Positions 14,726-22,912 of a DNA stretch of 35,098 nt are shown one piece after another (positions within the stretch are counted from its first letter, which is position 1; the number at the start of each line of letters is the position of its first letter). The DNA lies in the IMG/VR virus record IMGVR_UViG_3300037083_000027, positions 1 through 35,098 of that record; one strand, written 5' to 3'. The translations under genes were made by a program, and so were the position numbers. Source of the stretch: a virus. The notes below the pieces were generated by a model. It searched no databases. It was given only the letters and a program-made list of their open reading frames with translations, and was not told where the DNA came from.

Positions 14726-15286
14726 ATGAGACCCGAAATCAAAGTTACGACCATTGTAGGCGTCGAGTCCGATCTGAAGAAGAGCCTCGCCTCTCTTCAG
14801 AAGAAGATGGTGTACGTTGGAGTTCCCGCCACTACGGCGCAAGAGCGTTTGAAAGACTTGGTTGGTCTGGCTGCTAAGTCTGCTGGGAAACGCAAGCAGC
14901 GGATACTTACTGTTGCCGCATTCAACGCCATCAACAATGCTCAGTTAGTGTACATCCATACTCATGGCAGCCCTTTGAAAGGGATTCCTCCTCGACCGAT
15001 TATCGAAGCCGCCATCACAGACAGAGATAATCTCGAATTGATAACTTCGGAGCTGAAATTAGCAGCCCAGGCTAGCCTATCGGGCAAGTCTGAAGACGTT
15101 ACGAAGTACTTAAAGCGTACATCTCTGCTTGCTGAGGGTCTGGTAAGGGCGTGGTTCACCAATCCCAAGAATCACTGGGCACCGAACGCCGCTAGTACGA
15201 TTGCGCGAAAAGGTTCTGATCGTCCGCTTATTGATACAGCGGAGTTAAGAAAGTCTATCATCGGCATAGTTACGGAGGGGCAATGA
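14726..15286 (+). CDS. Neck/tail-completion protein (HK97 gp10-like)
   Basis: The 186-residue protein has the general plan of tail-completion proteins found between adaptor and sheath genes. There is an N-terminal 'MVYVGVPATT' strand, 'HGSPLKGIPPRPIIEAAI' (about 75-93), a long helix, then 'ASTIARKGSDRPLIDTAELRKSI' near the C-terminus, where 'KGS-x-PLIDT' is typical. ATG 14726 is one base past the previous stop, and the stop overlaps the next gene (ATGA). The role is inferred from this pattern and gene order. Confidence 0.7.
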   Translation: MRPEIKVTTIVGVESDLKKSLASLQKKMVYVGVPATTAQERLKDLVGLAAKSAGKRKQRILTVAAFNAINNAQLVYIHTHGSPLKGIPPRPIIEAAITDRDNLELITSELKLAAQASLSGKSEDVTKYLKRTSLLAEGLVRAWFTNPKNHWAPNAASTIARKGSDRPLIDTAELRKSIIGIVTEGQ

Positions 15287-15927
15287 ATTTCGAGGACATG
15301 GCAAGTAAGTATCATCGGAAACACGTCTCTCTGAAAGCTACTGATGATGGCGAGGGAAAAACAGGTCTGCCCTCAGAAGGTCGAAGCAATGAAAAGAACG
15401 CCTCGGTGTTTGGAGGCGCGGCTGCTAAAGCAGCTAATTCACCGAGTGTGCCGGAGACTGCTCAACGCCTTGCTACTACCGCCGCTCACTTTGGGAGAAA
15501 CGTTCTCGGAAGAGATGATGAAGAATTCGGCGAAATGGCCAGTAAGTTTCACCGTAAACATATCTCAGCCAAAGCTTTCGATGTGGCTGTGCAAGACGGT
15601 ACTTTCGTTTCTCCCGAGAGCAAGATATGGCCCAAAGAGAGCAAAGACGGTCTTGCGGGTACGGTATCCGCAGCCGCATCGACTGGCGCCTATGTAGGCA
15701 GCTCAGTTGCCGAAGGAAATGTTGGAGCGCCTAAGCCCGATCACTCAGTAGGCAAGGGATTTGTGAGAGATGGCGAACCTCTTAGTGTGGAAGAGCGAGG
15801 TCACATGGGCGGAGTAAAAGGTGGCCCAGCTCGCGCTGAGATCCTAACAGGCGCCGAGAAAGAAAAGATTGCTCGAATGGGTGGGCACGCTCGTTGGGGC
15901 GAGGGAAAAAGCGAGAGAGACCGATAG
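15283..15927 (+). CDS. Doubly tagged head-region protein with Gly-rich basic tail (214 aa)
   Basis: I recognise no enzyme. Residues 3-14 (FEDMASKYHRKH) and 82-93 (FGEMASKFHRKH) are two copies of the motif also found at the ends of the protein at 9652 and the protease/scaffold. Between them is an Ala/Ser-rich linker. The C-terminus (from about residue 168, 'HMGGVKGGPARAEIL' and 'KIARMGGHARWGEGK') resembles KGG-type basic repeats common in small phage and bacterial DNA-associated proteins. The start is by ATGA overlap, and the stop overlaps the next GTG (TAGTG). A structural or packaged protein is inferred. Confidence 0.7.
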   Translation: MNFEDMASKYHRKHVSLKATDDGEGKTGLPSEGRSNEKNASVFGGAAAKAANSPSVPETAQRLATTAAHFGRNVLGRDDEEFGEMASKFHRKHISAKAFDVAVQDGTFVSPESKIWPKESKDGLAGTVSAAASTGAYVGSSVAEGNVGAPKPDHSVGKGFVRDGEPLSVEERGHMGGVKGGPARAEILTGAEKEKIARMGGHARWGEGKSERDR

Positions 15928-16292
15928 TGGCATTTGAACTACAAGACGTGGTGAATGACCCAGACCTCGCTGAGCCGTTTACCGTTCTTCGTCAACCTGG
16001 CTCTTTTCAACAGAATGGCTGGCAGACTTCCACACCTCAAACCATACAGGCATTCGGTGTGGTCACTGTGGCTACCCAGAAGGCTTTGCAGATGCTTCCC
16101 GAGGCTGATCGAGTAAATGCCGAAAGGATGTTCATCGCTGAATGCCCGATGTATGTGACCAGCGAAGATAACAGTATTACCTCAGACATCCTCATCTGGT
16201 GTGGGGTAAAGTATCGGGTCATGGTAGTAGGCGAATACGAGAATCGCGGCGGTTATTACTGCGCCGTAGCTACTCGGATGAAGGGAAATTAA
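15927..16292 (+). CDS. Head-closure/connector protein (121 aa)
   Basis: I choose GTG 15927 because it overlaps the preceding stop in the TAGTG style used elsewhere here. A TTG at 15894 would extend the protein into a basic stretch. The sequence shows the usual plan of small head-closure proteins: 'NGWQTSTPQTIQAFGVVTVAT', 'LQMLPEADRV', then 'DILIWCGVKYRVMVVGEYENRGGYY'. Such proteins seal the portal-adaptor channel after DNA packaging. The match is by overall pattern and order; exact family is uncertain. Confidence 0.7.
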   Translation: MAFELQDVVNDPDLAEPFTVLRQPGSFQQNGWQTSTPQTIQAFGVVTVATQKALQMLPEADRVNAERMFIAECPMYVTSEDNSITSDILIWCGVKYRVMVVGEYENRGGYYCAVATRMKGN

Positions 16293-16898
16293 GTGGCAAC
16301 GGCTCCCTTAGTTCCGCAGCAGATGAATGCCGTGATTCAGGCGATTACTCTGGCGATGGGACTTACTCTCACACCTGACCCTAACCCGAATAATCCTCAG
16401 CCACCAACCAACTACTACGGTGCTCGAATAGCTTGGCAGCAGAGAGGTCAGCCTCGACCCGACATAGAAGAGGATGTGGCATTCATTCGAGCCGTAGAAG
16501 TAGATGACGAATACAACCGCATCCGAGATGTGAGTTACGAGGTTACGGATGACGTATATACCAAAATCACCAACTACACTCGGGTGTGGGAAGCATCGTG
16601 GTATGTCTACGGTCCTAACAGTTTCGACAATTGCCGTAAGATTCGTACCCGACTTTTTGACCAAGACATACATGACCAGTTCGCGGCTTCTCAGCTCTAC
16701 CTAGTAACTGACCCGTCGGCCCCGCAGAGAGTACCAGAGCAAGAGAACGGTCAGTGGTGGGAACGAGTAGACTTCTCCGCAAGATTCAATGAAGAAGTTA
16801 CCGAAACCTACGAGACGCAGCCAGTGGAAATTGTTAGCGTCATCGTAGAAACCAGTCTGGGGCAACCAGTAGCTACCATACCGATTCAGGAGAGCTAA
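16293..16898 (+). CDS. Neck/tail terminator protein (201 aa)
   Basis: The GTG at 16293 follows the previous stop immediately. Residues about 25-65 are Pro/Asn-rich ('LTPDPNPNNPQPPTNYYG'). The core has 'YTRVWEASWYVYGPNSFDNC' (about 96-115) and 'NGQWWERVDFSARFNEEVTE' (about 152-171), the pattern of phage neck-terminator proteins that cap the tail tube. It sits directly before the sheath gene, as expected. Function by recognised pattern and order. Confidence 0.75.
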   Translation: MATAPLVPQQMNAVIQAITLAMGLTLTPDPNPNNPQPPTNYYGARIAWQQRGQPRPDIEEDVAFIRAVEVDDEYNRIRDVSYEVTDDVYTKITNYTRVWEASWYVYGPNSFDNCRKIRTRLFDQDIHDQFAASQLYLVTDPSAPQRVPEQENGQWWERVDFSARFNEEVTETYETQPVEIVSVIVETSLGQPVATIPIQES

Positions 16899-18302
16899 AT
16901 GTCCAGTCCAGCACTGCCTCTAACTCCTATTGCAAATGTAACCGTTCTGGCTGGTCCCGCTCTCGGAACACCCCCAGCTTTGAATCAGGGAATCATCATC
17001 GGCCCCAGCCCAAGAATCACTTATGCCAATCGTGTAGCTCAGTTTAGCGGCTTGGCTGCCATGCTGACTTACGGTTTCCAGATCACAGACCCAGAGTACC
17101 TACTGGCGCAGGCGCACTTCAGTCAATCCCCGGTACCACAATATGTGTGGATAGGCCTTCAGAATTCCAGTTCTTTGAAAACGATGAATCCTCACAGCGG
17201 TAACGCCGGGACTGGATACGCCGTTGGAGACATCTTTCTGGTGACCCAGGCTGGTGGAAGCCTCGGGTATGGGCAAGTTACTTCGATTACTACTGGTGGT
17301 GTAGTAACAGGTATTGTCCCCGTAACTCTACAAGATGGTACTGGTTACACTGTGGCTAACGGCTTGGTTGCTACGGCACAAGCGCCTAGCGTCGGCACTG
17401 GTCTTGAGGTAGACATTACTGCCATTGGCGAGACTCCTCTTGTGGCATTTACGAACTGCCGAGCAGCCAGCCCAGTGTGGTATGACGGGTTAGTGTGGAG
17501 TGCTACCGCGGCTGACCATGAAGCGATCTTCGCCTATGCTCAGGGAGTTAATTCTTCCGTGCCCACTTTCTACTATGGAGTAACTTCCGACGCAGGAGTT
17601 CCTCTGAACGAAACCACCGATGTGGCTTCTCTTCTTAAAGCTGCAATGTATACTCAAGGGGCATTGATCTACTCTACTACCCAAGGAGGCACTGCTCCAG
17701 GAAATGCTTACGCCGCAGCTGCCTTGATGGGAAGCGTAAATGGTCAAAACACGGGACAGCCCAACAGCTACTTTACAGAATGGGGCAAAGTTCTTGTTGG
17801 AATCACTCCGGAGCCTCTGACTCAGGCGCAGGTAAACATTGTCAACGGAAAGAATTGCAATGTCTACGTTGGTTATGTGGATCAGTATGAACTGGTGCAG
17901 TCCGGCATCACTCCCAGCGGCGTCTACATTGACCAGATTCTGAATCGAGCCATTCTGACCCTCTCGATTCAGTACTCCATTATGAATCTTCTGGTGAGCG
18001 TTCCCGTTGTGCCTCAGACTGACCCTGGAGAGATTCAACTGATTCATGCTGTGAACGAGGCTTGCCAAGCTGCCGTTGGTACTGGGTATCTAGCCCCAGG
18101 TACTTACGAAGGAATTCTACCTGTGGTAAATCTCGATCCCGGAGACCCGATGCCAGCGGGATACGTGAGCCAAGCTGCCTACCCATGGGCACAGGCCGCG
18201 CCTTCTCTAAAGTCTTCAAGACAGGCAATCCCGATCTATACCGTAATCAATGAAGCTGGCGCCGTGCAATCGGTAGTGGTCAGCGTGCTGGTAAATTTAT
18301 AA
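16899..18302 (+). CDS. Tail sheath protein (DUF3383-like) with inserted repeat domain
   Basis: The sheath contracts to drive the tube through the host envelope, so this gene defines the phage as a myovirus. The N-terminus 'IANVTVLAGPALGTPP...GIIIGPS' and later 'YGFQITDPEYLLAQAHFSQSP' match DUF3383 sheaths. After 'YVWIGLQ' an insert (about residues 100-180) carries 'GTGYAVGDIFLVTQAGG' and 'GTGYTVANG'. The family resumes at 'VWYDGLVWSATAADHEAI'. The C-terminal half includes 'PSGVYIDQILNRAILTLSIQY' and ends with 'VVVSVLVNL'. The insert belongs to the same repeat type as that of the neck adaptor. The start follows the previous stop without a gap. Confidence 0.88.
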   Translation: MSSPALPLTPIANVTVLAGPALGTPPALNQGIIIGPSPRITYANRVAQFSGLAAMLTYGFQITDPEYLLAQAHFSQSPVPQYVWIGLQNSSSLKTMNPHSGNAGTGYAVGDIFLVTQAGGSLGYGQVTSITTGGVVTGIVPVTLQDGTGYTVANGLVATAQAPSVGTGLEVDITAIGETPLVAFTNCRAASPVWYDGLVWSATAADHEAIFAYAQGVNSSVPTFYYGVTSDAGVPLNETTDVASLLKAAMYTQGALIYSTTQGGTAPGNAYAAAALMGSVNGQNTGQPNSYFTEWGKVLVGITPEPLTQAQVNIVNGKNCNVYVGYVDQYELVQSGITPSGVYIDQILNRAILTLSIQYSIMNLLVSVPVVPQTDPGEIQLIHAVNEACQAAVGTGYLAPGTYEGILPVVNLDPGDPMPAGYVSQAAYPWAQAAPSLKSSRQAIPIYTVINEAGAVQSVVVSVLVNL

Positions 18303-18311
18303 GGAGAACAC

Positions 18312-18779
18312 ATGTCCTCGCAATCGGCTACCTACAGCTTCAAAGACTTATCCGGGTCGATGACAAACCCGGTTCTCCTAGGCTCCCCTATTGTATTCGC
18401 CGGCGAGATCGGCATGGGAGAGATCATCGTCTCCATGCACACGGAACGTACGGCTCAGGACGTAGCTGCCGACGGGACTGTGATGGTGAGTTATCTTGCT
18501 GGCGATAACGGACAAGTCACCATTCAAATGCAACAGACCAGTCAACTTCATGCCGCATTACTGGGACTGTACAATATCCTGAAATCTCAGGCTGATAGCG
18601 GCAATGCTACCAACTGGGCTGCCAGCGCTTTGAGTCTGCTGAATACTGTGGACCTAAGCCAACACATTCTCACGGGAGTTAGTTTCTCGAAAATCCCAGA
18701 TAAGCCTTACGCCGCGCAAGGACAGAAGATTACTTGGACTCTTCCAGCGGCAAATGTCGTTAACATCACCCTGCTTTAA
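18312..18779 (+). CDS. Tail tube protein (DUF3277-like)
   Basis: The 155-residue protein directly follows the sheath gene, with AAGGAGA before ATG 18312. It reads as a DUF3277-type tube: 'TYSFKDLSGSMTNPVLL', 'GEIGMGEIIVSMHTERTAQD', 'AADGTVMVSYLAGDNGQVTI' and the C-terminal 'ITWTLPAANVV'. Tube monomers stack as hexameric rings inside the sheath. Length and position are normal. Confidence 0.88.
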   Translation: MSSQSATYSFKDLSGSMTNPVLLGSPIVFAGEIGMGEIIVSMHTERTAQDVAADGTVMVSYLAGDNGQVTIQMQQTSQLHAALLGLYNILKSQADSGNATNWAASALSLLNTVDLSQHILTGVSFSKIPDKPYAAQGQKITWTLPAANVVNITLL

Positions 18780-18793
18780 GAGAGGAGTACTTC

Positions 18794-19282
18794 TTGGAAG
18801 CCACCCGAGACGTACAAATTGGAGAGTATCGTTATCAGATCACGCGGTTCAATGCGCGTGACGGTAGTTGGTTAGTAGGCCAGTTTCTTACCAGAGGTTT
18901 GGCTCTTGCATTAGAGCCACAGGAACCTGGAAAACAACTAACAGAGCAGGAGCTGGCCGGGATGCTGGCTGTGTCTCTTCGCAGTTTCAGCGAGGAAGAC
19001 TATGAGAAAGTCAGGGTAAAAGCTCTGAGCGTAGTCCGTCGCTACGAGAATAAGACGGGTCAGGTTGAGGTGCCTATGCCTCTACTCATGGCGAACAATC
19101 TGAGTCGATGGGCAGTTACTCCGCCACCAGACATCGTAGATTCTACAGTTATTCTTCTGGCTTCTCTGTCCTTTAACTTACATTGTTTTTTCGCCCCAGG
19201 TGCTCTGGAGAAATTACTTCTGGTGTTTCCGGGTGGGAGCCAGTCAGCACCTGGATCGACGGGTACCTCCTCCGACCAGTAA
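18794..19282 (+). CDS. Tail assembly chaperone, short (0-frame) form
   Basis: This gene lies between tube and tape measure, the invariant place for lambda G/GT-like chaperones that coat the tape measure during tail assembly. The TTG start at 18794 has AGAGGAG upstream; no ATG is available. The 162-residue product is mainly helical, with 'RSFSEEDYEKVRVKAL' and, near the end, 'HCFFAPGALEKLLLVF'. A slippery T-TTT-TTC lies at 19186-19192, after which the -1 frame encodes a conserved-looking domain. The short and long forms share residues 1-133. Confidence 0.85.
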   Translation: MEATRDVQIGEYRYQITRFNARDGSWLVGQFLTRGLALALEPQEPGKQLTEQELAGMLAVSLRSFSEEDYEKVRVKALSVVRRYENKTGQVEVPMPLLMANNLSRWAVTPPPDIVDSTVILLASLSFNLHCFFAPGALEKLLLVFPGGSQSAPGSTGTSSDQ

Positions 19283-19410
19283 TTGCTGGTATCTGGAAAC
19301 ACAGAGATGTGGATGAACTTACTTTTTACCATCTGATTGAGGCACATGAACTCCTTGATGCGAAATACGAGAACGGAGAAAGAGCTAGGAAGAGCTTAGA
19401 AGATGCCTGA
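18794..19410 (+). CDS. Tail assembly chaperone, long form by -1 frameshift
   Basis: If ribosomes slip back one base at T-TTT-TTC (19186-19192), 72 residues from the -1 frame are added to the first 133, giving about 205 aa. The added part contains 'WIDGYLLRPVIAGIWKHR' and 'FYHLIEAHELLDAKYENG', resembling the DUF6889-type tail chaperone domain. It has no ATG or ribosome binding site of its own near its beginning. The tape measure starts at 19403, overlapping its end. Frameshifting at this position is a long-conserved feature of tailed phages; the site here is read directly. Confidence 0.75.
19186..19192 (+). promoter_or_regulatory. -1 ribosomal frameshift slippery site T TTT TTC
   Basis: In the chaperone frame the codons read TGT TTT TTC, so the heptamer T-TTT-TTC obeys the X-XXY-YYZ rule. 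It lies about 130 codons into the gene, close to the point where the -1 frame becomes coding. Just downstream CCAG (near 19196) can pair with CTGG to make a small hairpin; a stronger pseudoknot is not evident. Confidence 0.75.
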
Positions 19411-20815
19411 TTATCAGACTATCCGTTCCTATCTTGTAGGGCTTGGGTACAAGGTCGATGAGGTATCTTCCCGAAAGTTTGAAGACGCCCTAAAGCGATC
19501 TTCCGTAATGGCGGAGAGATTCGCTAAAGGTGCAGTTAAGGACTTCACTCTTGTTGGTGGGACATTCGCTGCCGCAGCTGCCGCAGTAGTAGCTGGAACC
19601 GCAGCGATGGCAACTTCTGTGGCTAATCAGGATTTGCAGTATCAGCTTCTAGCGCGCCGCATGTTTATGACTACAGATGCCGTGCGTAAGATGGACTTCG
19701 CTACGAAGGCCCTGGGATATACATTGCCAGAGATCATCTTTGGCCCCAAGGAACTTCAGGAGAGGTACCATATCCTCATTCAGGATGAAACCAGAATGCT
19801 GGGTATGCTCGGTGGAGATCAGGGAGAAACTGCCTTCCGTCGCATTCGAGACATTGAGTTCCAGTTCACTAGACTAGAACCAGCAATAAAGATTTTCGGG
19901 ATGAGACTGACTGAGGACATCATTAACAAGATGTTCGGTGGAACCGAATCTCTGGAAGTTCGGATGAAGCAATTCGTGGACTGGTTCGAGTCTCCGTCTG
20001 GGTTTGTTCGCATCAGTGACAAAATTTCCAATGTTTTAGTGCCTGCATTCGAGAAGATGGGAAGATGGGCGGCTTCCATATTCTCGGATAAGAATATCAA
20101 TTGGGTAGTAAACGTCACTACCAAAGTAGCCGATGATACTGGTCTCTTGAAGCAGTTTGTTGGTAGTGATAATAAGCTAGGGAAGATTTGGGACAAAGAT
20201 AAGTCTTTCAGCGAGAATATGAGTATCTGGGGAGATGCCTTTGGGTTAGGAACTTCAAAGGATGAACTCATCGGAAAAGCCGCTTACTGGGCTAAACAAC
20301 ATGGAGCTGATGCCAAAGGCGTATCAGAGTTTCAGGCTCTTATTGACCAAGAAACCGGCGGAAAGTGGAACATCAATGCCCAGAATCCTCGCACACATGC
20401 TTTCGGCCTTGGACAAGTTATGCCAAACAACTGGCCAGCAGGTAGAAATGGTGGAGACCCAGATACTCAGTTAGATGTAGCAGCAGGTATTTTCTTCGGT
20501 AATCTGGATAGAAGAAAAGGGGACTACTACAAGGCTGGTAAAGACTATTACGGCTGGGGTAAAGCTGGCCCAGGCGAACCTACGCCCGATGAGTATTACA
20601 AACAGTGGCAGGACAGAGTGAATAAGTTCAGCGGCAGTAGTGCCACAGTCCAACCACAGGCTTATCACAGTAATATGGGCGGGGTAACTATCCATATCAA
20701 TCAACCCAACGCCACAAAGGAAGAAATTCAGCGTGCCGTAAAAGACGGCATCAATGAGCACGAAACAAGTAAGGCGCAGCAGATGTTTGCACGCGCCCAA
20801 GGGGCTTACGCTTGA
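19403..20815 (+). CDS. Tape measure protein with lytic transglycosylase domain
   Basis: The tape measure sets tail length and passes into the host during infection. Residues about 50-74 form a hydrophobic segment (LVGGTFAAAAAAVVAGTAAM) as is usual. The C-terminal part has a lytic transglycosylase: ALIDQETGG with probable catalytic E317, 'HAFGLGQVMPNNW' (332-344) and 'DTQLDVAAGIFFGNLDR' (about 354-370). The final helix is charged. At 470 residues it is short; with about 0.15 nm per residue the tail would be near 70 nm. It overlaps the chaperone long form by eight bases, and the next gene overlaps its stop (TTGA). This is the only peptidoglycan-cutting enzyme seen. Confidence 0.85.
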   Translation: MPDYQTIRSYLVGLGYKVDEVSSRKFEDALKRSSVMAERFAKGAVKDFTLVGGTFAAAAAAVVAGTAAMATSVANQDLQYQLLARRMFMTTDAVRKMDFATKALGYTLPEIIFGPKELQERYHILIQDETRMLGMLGGDQGETAFRRIRDIEFQFTRLEPAIKIFGMRLTEDIINKMFGGTESLEVRMKQFVDWFESPSGFVRISDKISNVLVPAFEKMGRWAASIFSDKNINWVVNVTTKVADDTGLLKQFVGSDNKLGKIWDKDKSFSENMSIWGDAFGLGTSKDELIGKAAYWAKQHGADAKGVSEFQALIDQETGGKWNINAQNPRTHAFGLGQVMPNNWPAGRNGGDPDTQLDVAAGIFFGNLDRRKGDYYKAGKDYYGWGKAGPGEPTPDEYYKQWQDRVNKFSGSSATVQPQAYHSNMGGVTIHINQPNATKEEIQRAVKDGINEHETSKAQQMFARAQGAYA

Positions 20816-21483
20816 GTTCCCCCGCAATACCGGCACTAGAGACGTTTCTACTTACTACAGGTGCCTACAGGCCCCCTAGCTGGGGTCAACAGGCTCCTGT
20901 ATACTCTTTGACTTGCACTCTTCCCGCGAGTTCGCCGAATGCCAGTAGCAACAATCAGAACGCCACGAATACTGGGGGTACTCAATCGCCAACTACCTTC
21001 TTCTTCGATGCCATGTTTAGGGCAGAGCATGTTCAAGAGGCGATAGGAACGAGACATCCGGTTCAGGTTGGACCGGCTATTGTAGATCACATCTATCTCA
21101 ACCCATCTCGCGTAGTTCTGGAAGTCGGCTACTCCGATTCTATGCAGTCTTATCAGTCTGGGCAGTACAGCTCCTCAACAAGTCGAAGTGTGGCGGCTTA
21201 CCAGACCTTGAAACAGATTCAAGCCGCTAGAGTGCCAATTACCCTGAGCACTCGTCTAACCTCATATACGAATATGTGGCTTGCTGATGTCAGGGCTGTG
21301 GAAGATAACCGCACCAAGGCTTCTGCTAGAATTAGCCTCTACTTTGAACAGATCATTTCAGCTCAGGTAAATAATACGCCAACAAGTACGAGGCCGAGTA
21401 CCACCAATACTACGAATGAGGGAACGAAGTCGCCGACATCCGTACCGACAAGCATATCTTCTGAGATAGCGGGTGATCCATAG
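20812..21483 (+). CDS. Dit-like baseplate/distal tail protein
   Basis: The TTG start overlaps the tape-measure stop (TTGA), with AAGGGG upstream. The central pattern fits Dit-like N-terminal domains of myovirus baseplates: 'AEHVQEAIGTRHPVQVGPAIVDHIY', then 'SRVVLEVGYSDSM', 'AAYQTLKQIQAARVPITLST' and 'YTNMWLADVRAVEDNRT' (about residues 69-163). Both ends are Ser/Thr/Asn-rich and low in complexity (about 38-60 and 188-215). It probably joins the tube to the baseplate hub. The call is by pattern and gene order. Confidence 0.78.
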   Translation: MSSPAIPALETFLLTTGAYRPPSWGQQAPVYSLTCTLPASSPNASSNNQNATNTGGTQSPTTFFFDAMFRAEHVQEAIGTRHPVQVGPAIVDHIYLNPSRVVLEVGYSDSMQSYQSGQYSSSTSRSVAAYQTLKQIQAARVPITLSTRLTSYTNMWLADVRAVEDNRTKASARISLYFEQIISAQVNNTPTSTRPSTTNTTNEGTKSPTSVPTSISSEIAGDP

Positions 21484-21815
21484 TGCAGCAACTTATCCCT
21501 CTCGATAGTAGCCCCGGACAGGCATGGCAGGTAGCTGTGCTCATCAACGGTACCACAAGTCTATTCTTTGTGACTCTTCGGTACAACGAGATAGCTAACT
21601 ACTGGAACATGACTTTGCAGGACAGCAATCAGAACCTTCTGATTGATTCGCTGCCTCTTGTAACCGGGACGAATCTCTTTGGTCAGTTTGGTTATCTCAA
21701 TGTAGGAAGCCTTTATATCGTCAACGCCAGCAGTGTAGCTACGCCGAATTTTCCAAATAGCTCCGATCTGGGAACAGATTTCGTTATGGTATGGGGAGAC
21801 ACAGTAGCGGCATGA
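21483..21815 (+). CDS. Baseplate plug-like protein (110 aa)
   Basis: The GTG start overlaps the preceding stop (TAGTG) and the stop overlaps the hub gene (ATGA). The protein starts 'MQQLIPLDSSPGQAWQVAVL' and ends 'DLGTDFVMVWGDT', a beta-barrel-like plan that matches small baseplate plug proteins (DUF6983 type): 'iPl...p.Q...v.l.g.....l...yn' then 'F.y.n.gsL.i'. It has no Cys. Location between Dit-like and hub genes fits that role. Confidence 0.75.
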   Translation: MQQLIPLDSSPGQAWQVAVLINGTTSLFFVTLRYNEIANYWNMTLQDSNQNLLIDSLPLVTGTNLFGQFGYLNVGSLYIVNASSVATPNFPNSSDLGTDFVMVWGDTVAA

Positions 21816-22912
21816 GTGCCACATCTCTACCTCTGTTTGGAAGAAAGTGGCAACTCACAGTACAAGGGCCAGCCAACTCTTCTTCCCAGAACCAGAACAA
21901 GTTGGTCATAAGCTCATCGGATTTGCCTCAACCCTTGAAAGTCACTTTCGATGTGAGAACCAAGTGGTACCAGTGGTATTGGCAGGCCGATATCCGTATC
22001 TATAATCTGAGTGAAGATTCCTCACAGTGGCTTCTGAGTCAAGGCGGAACAGTTACCTCCACCACTGGTAATCTGTCCAGTGGCCCAAATGCGAATACTC
22101 AGTCTCCTCCGATACAGCAAGGAATGGAAGTTACCCTGCAAGCGGGTTATCAGCAGCCAGGGCAGTATGGAGTAATCTGGGGCGGGACAGTACTACAGGC
22201 TCTATTTAGCCGGGAGAATCAGGTTGACTTTGTGGTAACTCTTCGTTGTGTCGTGGGACTTAATGAAGATGCCAGAAACTTTATTAACCAAGTCTATGAT
22301 GCGGGGCTTGATCCGTCAATAATGGCTCAGCAGATGGCTAAGCAGTGTTTTCATACGATCCCCACAGGCCATATAACAAATTCCCTCTCTGGTAAACCGG
22401 CTCTCTCTTATCCCAAAGTAGCATTCGGTAATCCAGGAAAACACTTTACGGAGATGGTGCGAAGCTACAATATGCAGTGGTGGTTGGATGGTAAAGGATT
22501 CAATGTCGGCGATTTAGTTAAAGATTTTCCACAGACGGCGAAGTATACCTTTACTCCGGCTAATACCCCACCTGTTGGCAATAGCATTTCTTCCATTATA
22601 GGCACTCCCGTGCAGACGCAATTCGGAGTAAATTGCCGGCTATTGTTGAATCCCAATGTGTCGGTAAGTAATCCAGCCATGGCAATTGCCATAAATAATG
22701 TTGTTATCCAGCAACTTCAGAGGCAGATTGGTGATATTACTTCAATAGGTATTTTGGCTCAGAATGGGACTTATGGGGTAATAGGTGTTCGCCATATCGG
22801 CGATACTCGCGGGACTGAGTGGTATACCGATGTATCTGGCTGGCTAGGTCAGGGATACTTGGCGGCTCTGGCTAATTTCTTGGGATCAACACCTCCCTTG
22901 TTGGACAGATAA
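21812..22912 (+). CDS. Baseplate hub protein (gp27/gpD-like)
   Basis: ATG 21812 is chosen by its ATGA overlap; an earlier ATG (21791) would read through the previous gene's end. The N-terminal part ('RKWQLTVQG', 'LKVTFDVRTKWYQWYWQADI', 'RIYNLSEDSSQWLL') and the following 'GMEVTLQAGYQQPGQYGVIW' are typical of hub proteins that make the base of the central spike. The middle carries 'FTEMVRSYNMQWWLDGKGF' (about 217-235). The length of 366 aa fits. The spike gene starts in its stop (TAATG). Confidence 0.8.
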   Translation: MSATSLPLFGRKWQLTVQGPANSSSQNQNKLVISSSDLPQPLKVTFDVRTKWYQWYWQADIRIYNLSEDSSQWLLSQGGTVTSTTGNLSSGPNANTQSPPIQQGMEVTLQAGYQQPGQYGVIWGGTVLQALFSRENQVDFVVTLRCVVGLNEDARNFINQVYDAGLDPSIMAQQMAKQCFHTIPTGHITNSLSGKPALSYPKVAFGNPGKHFTEMVRSYNMQWWLDGKGFNVGDLVKDFPQTAKYTFTPANTPPVGNSISSIIGTPVQTQFGVNCRLLLNPNVSVSNPAMAIAINNVVIQQLQRQIGDITSIGILAQNGTYGVIGVRHIGDTRGTEWYTDVSGWLGQGYLAALANFLGSTPPLLDR

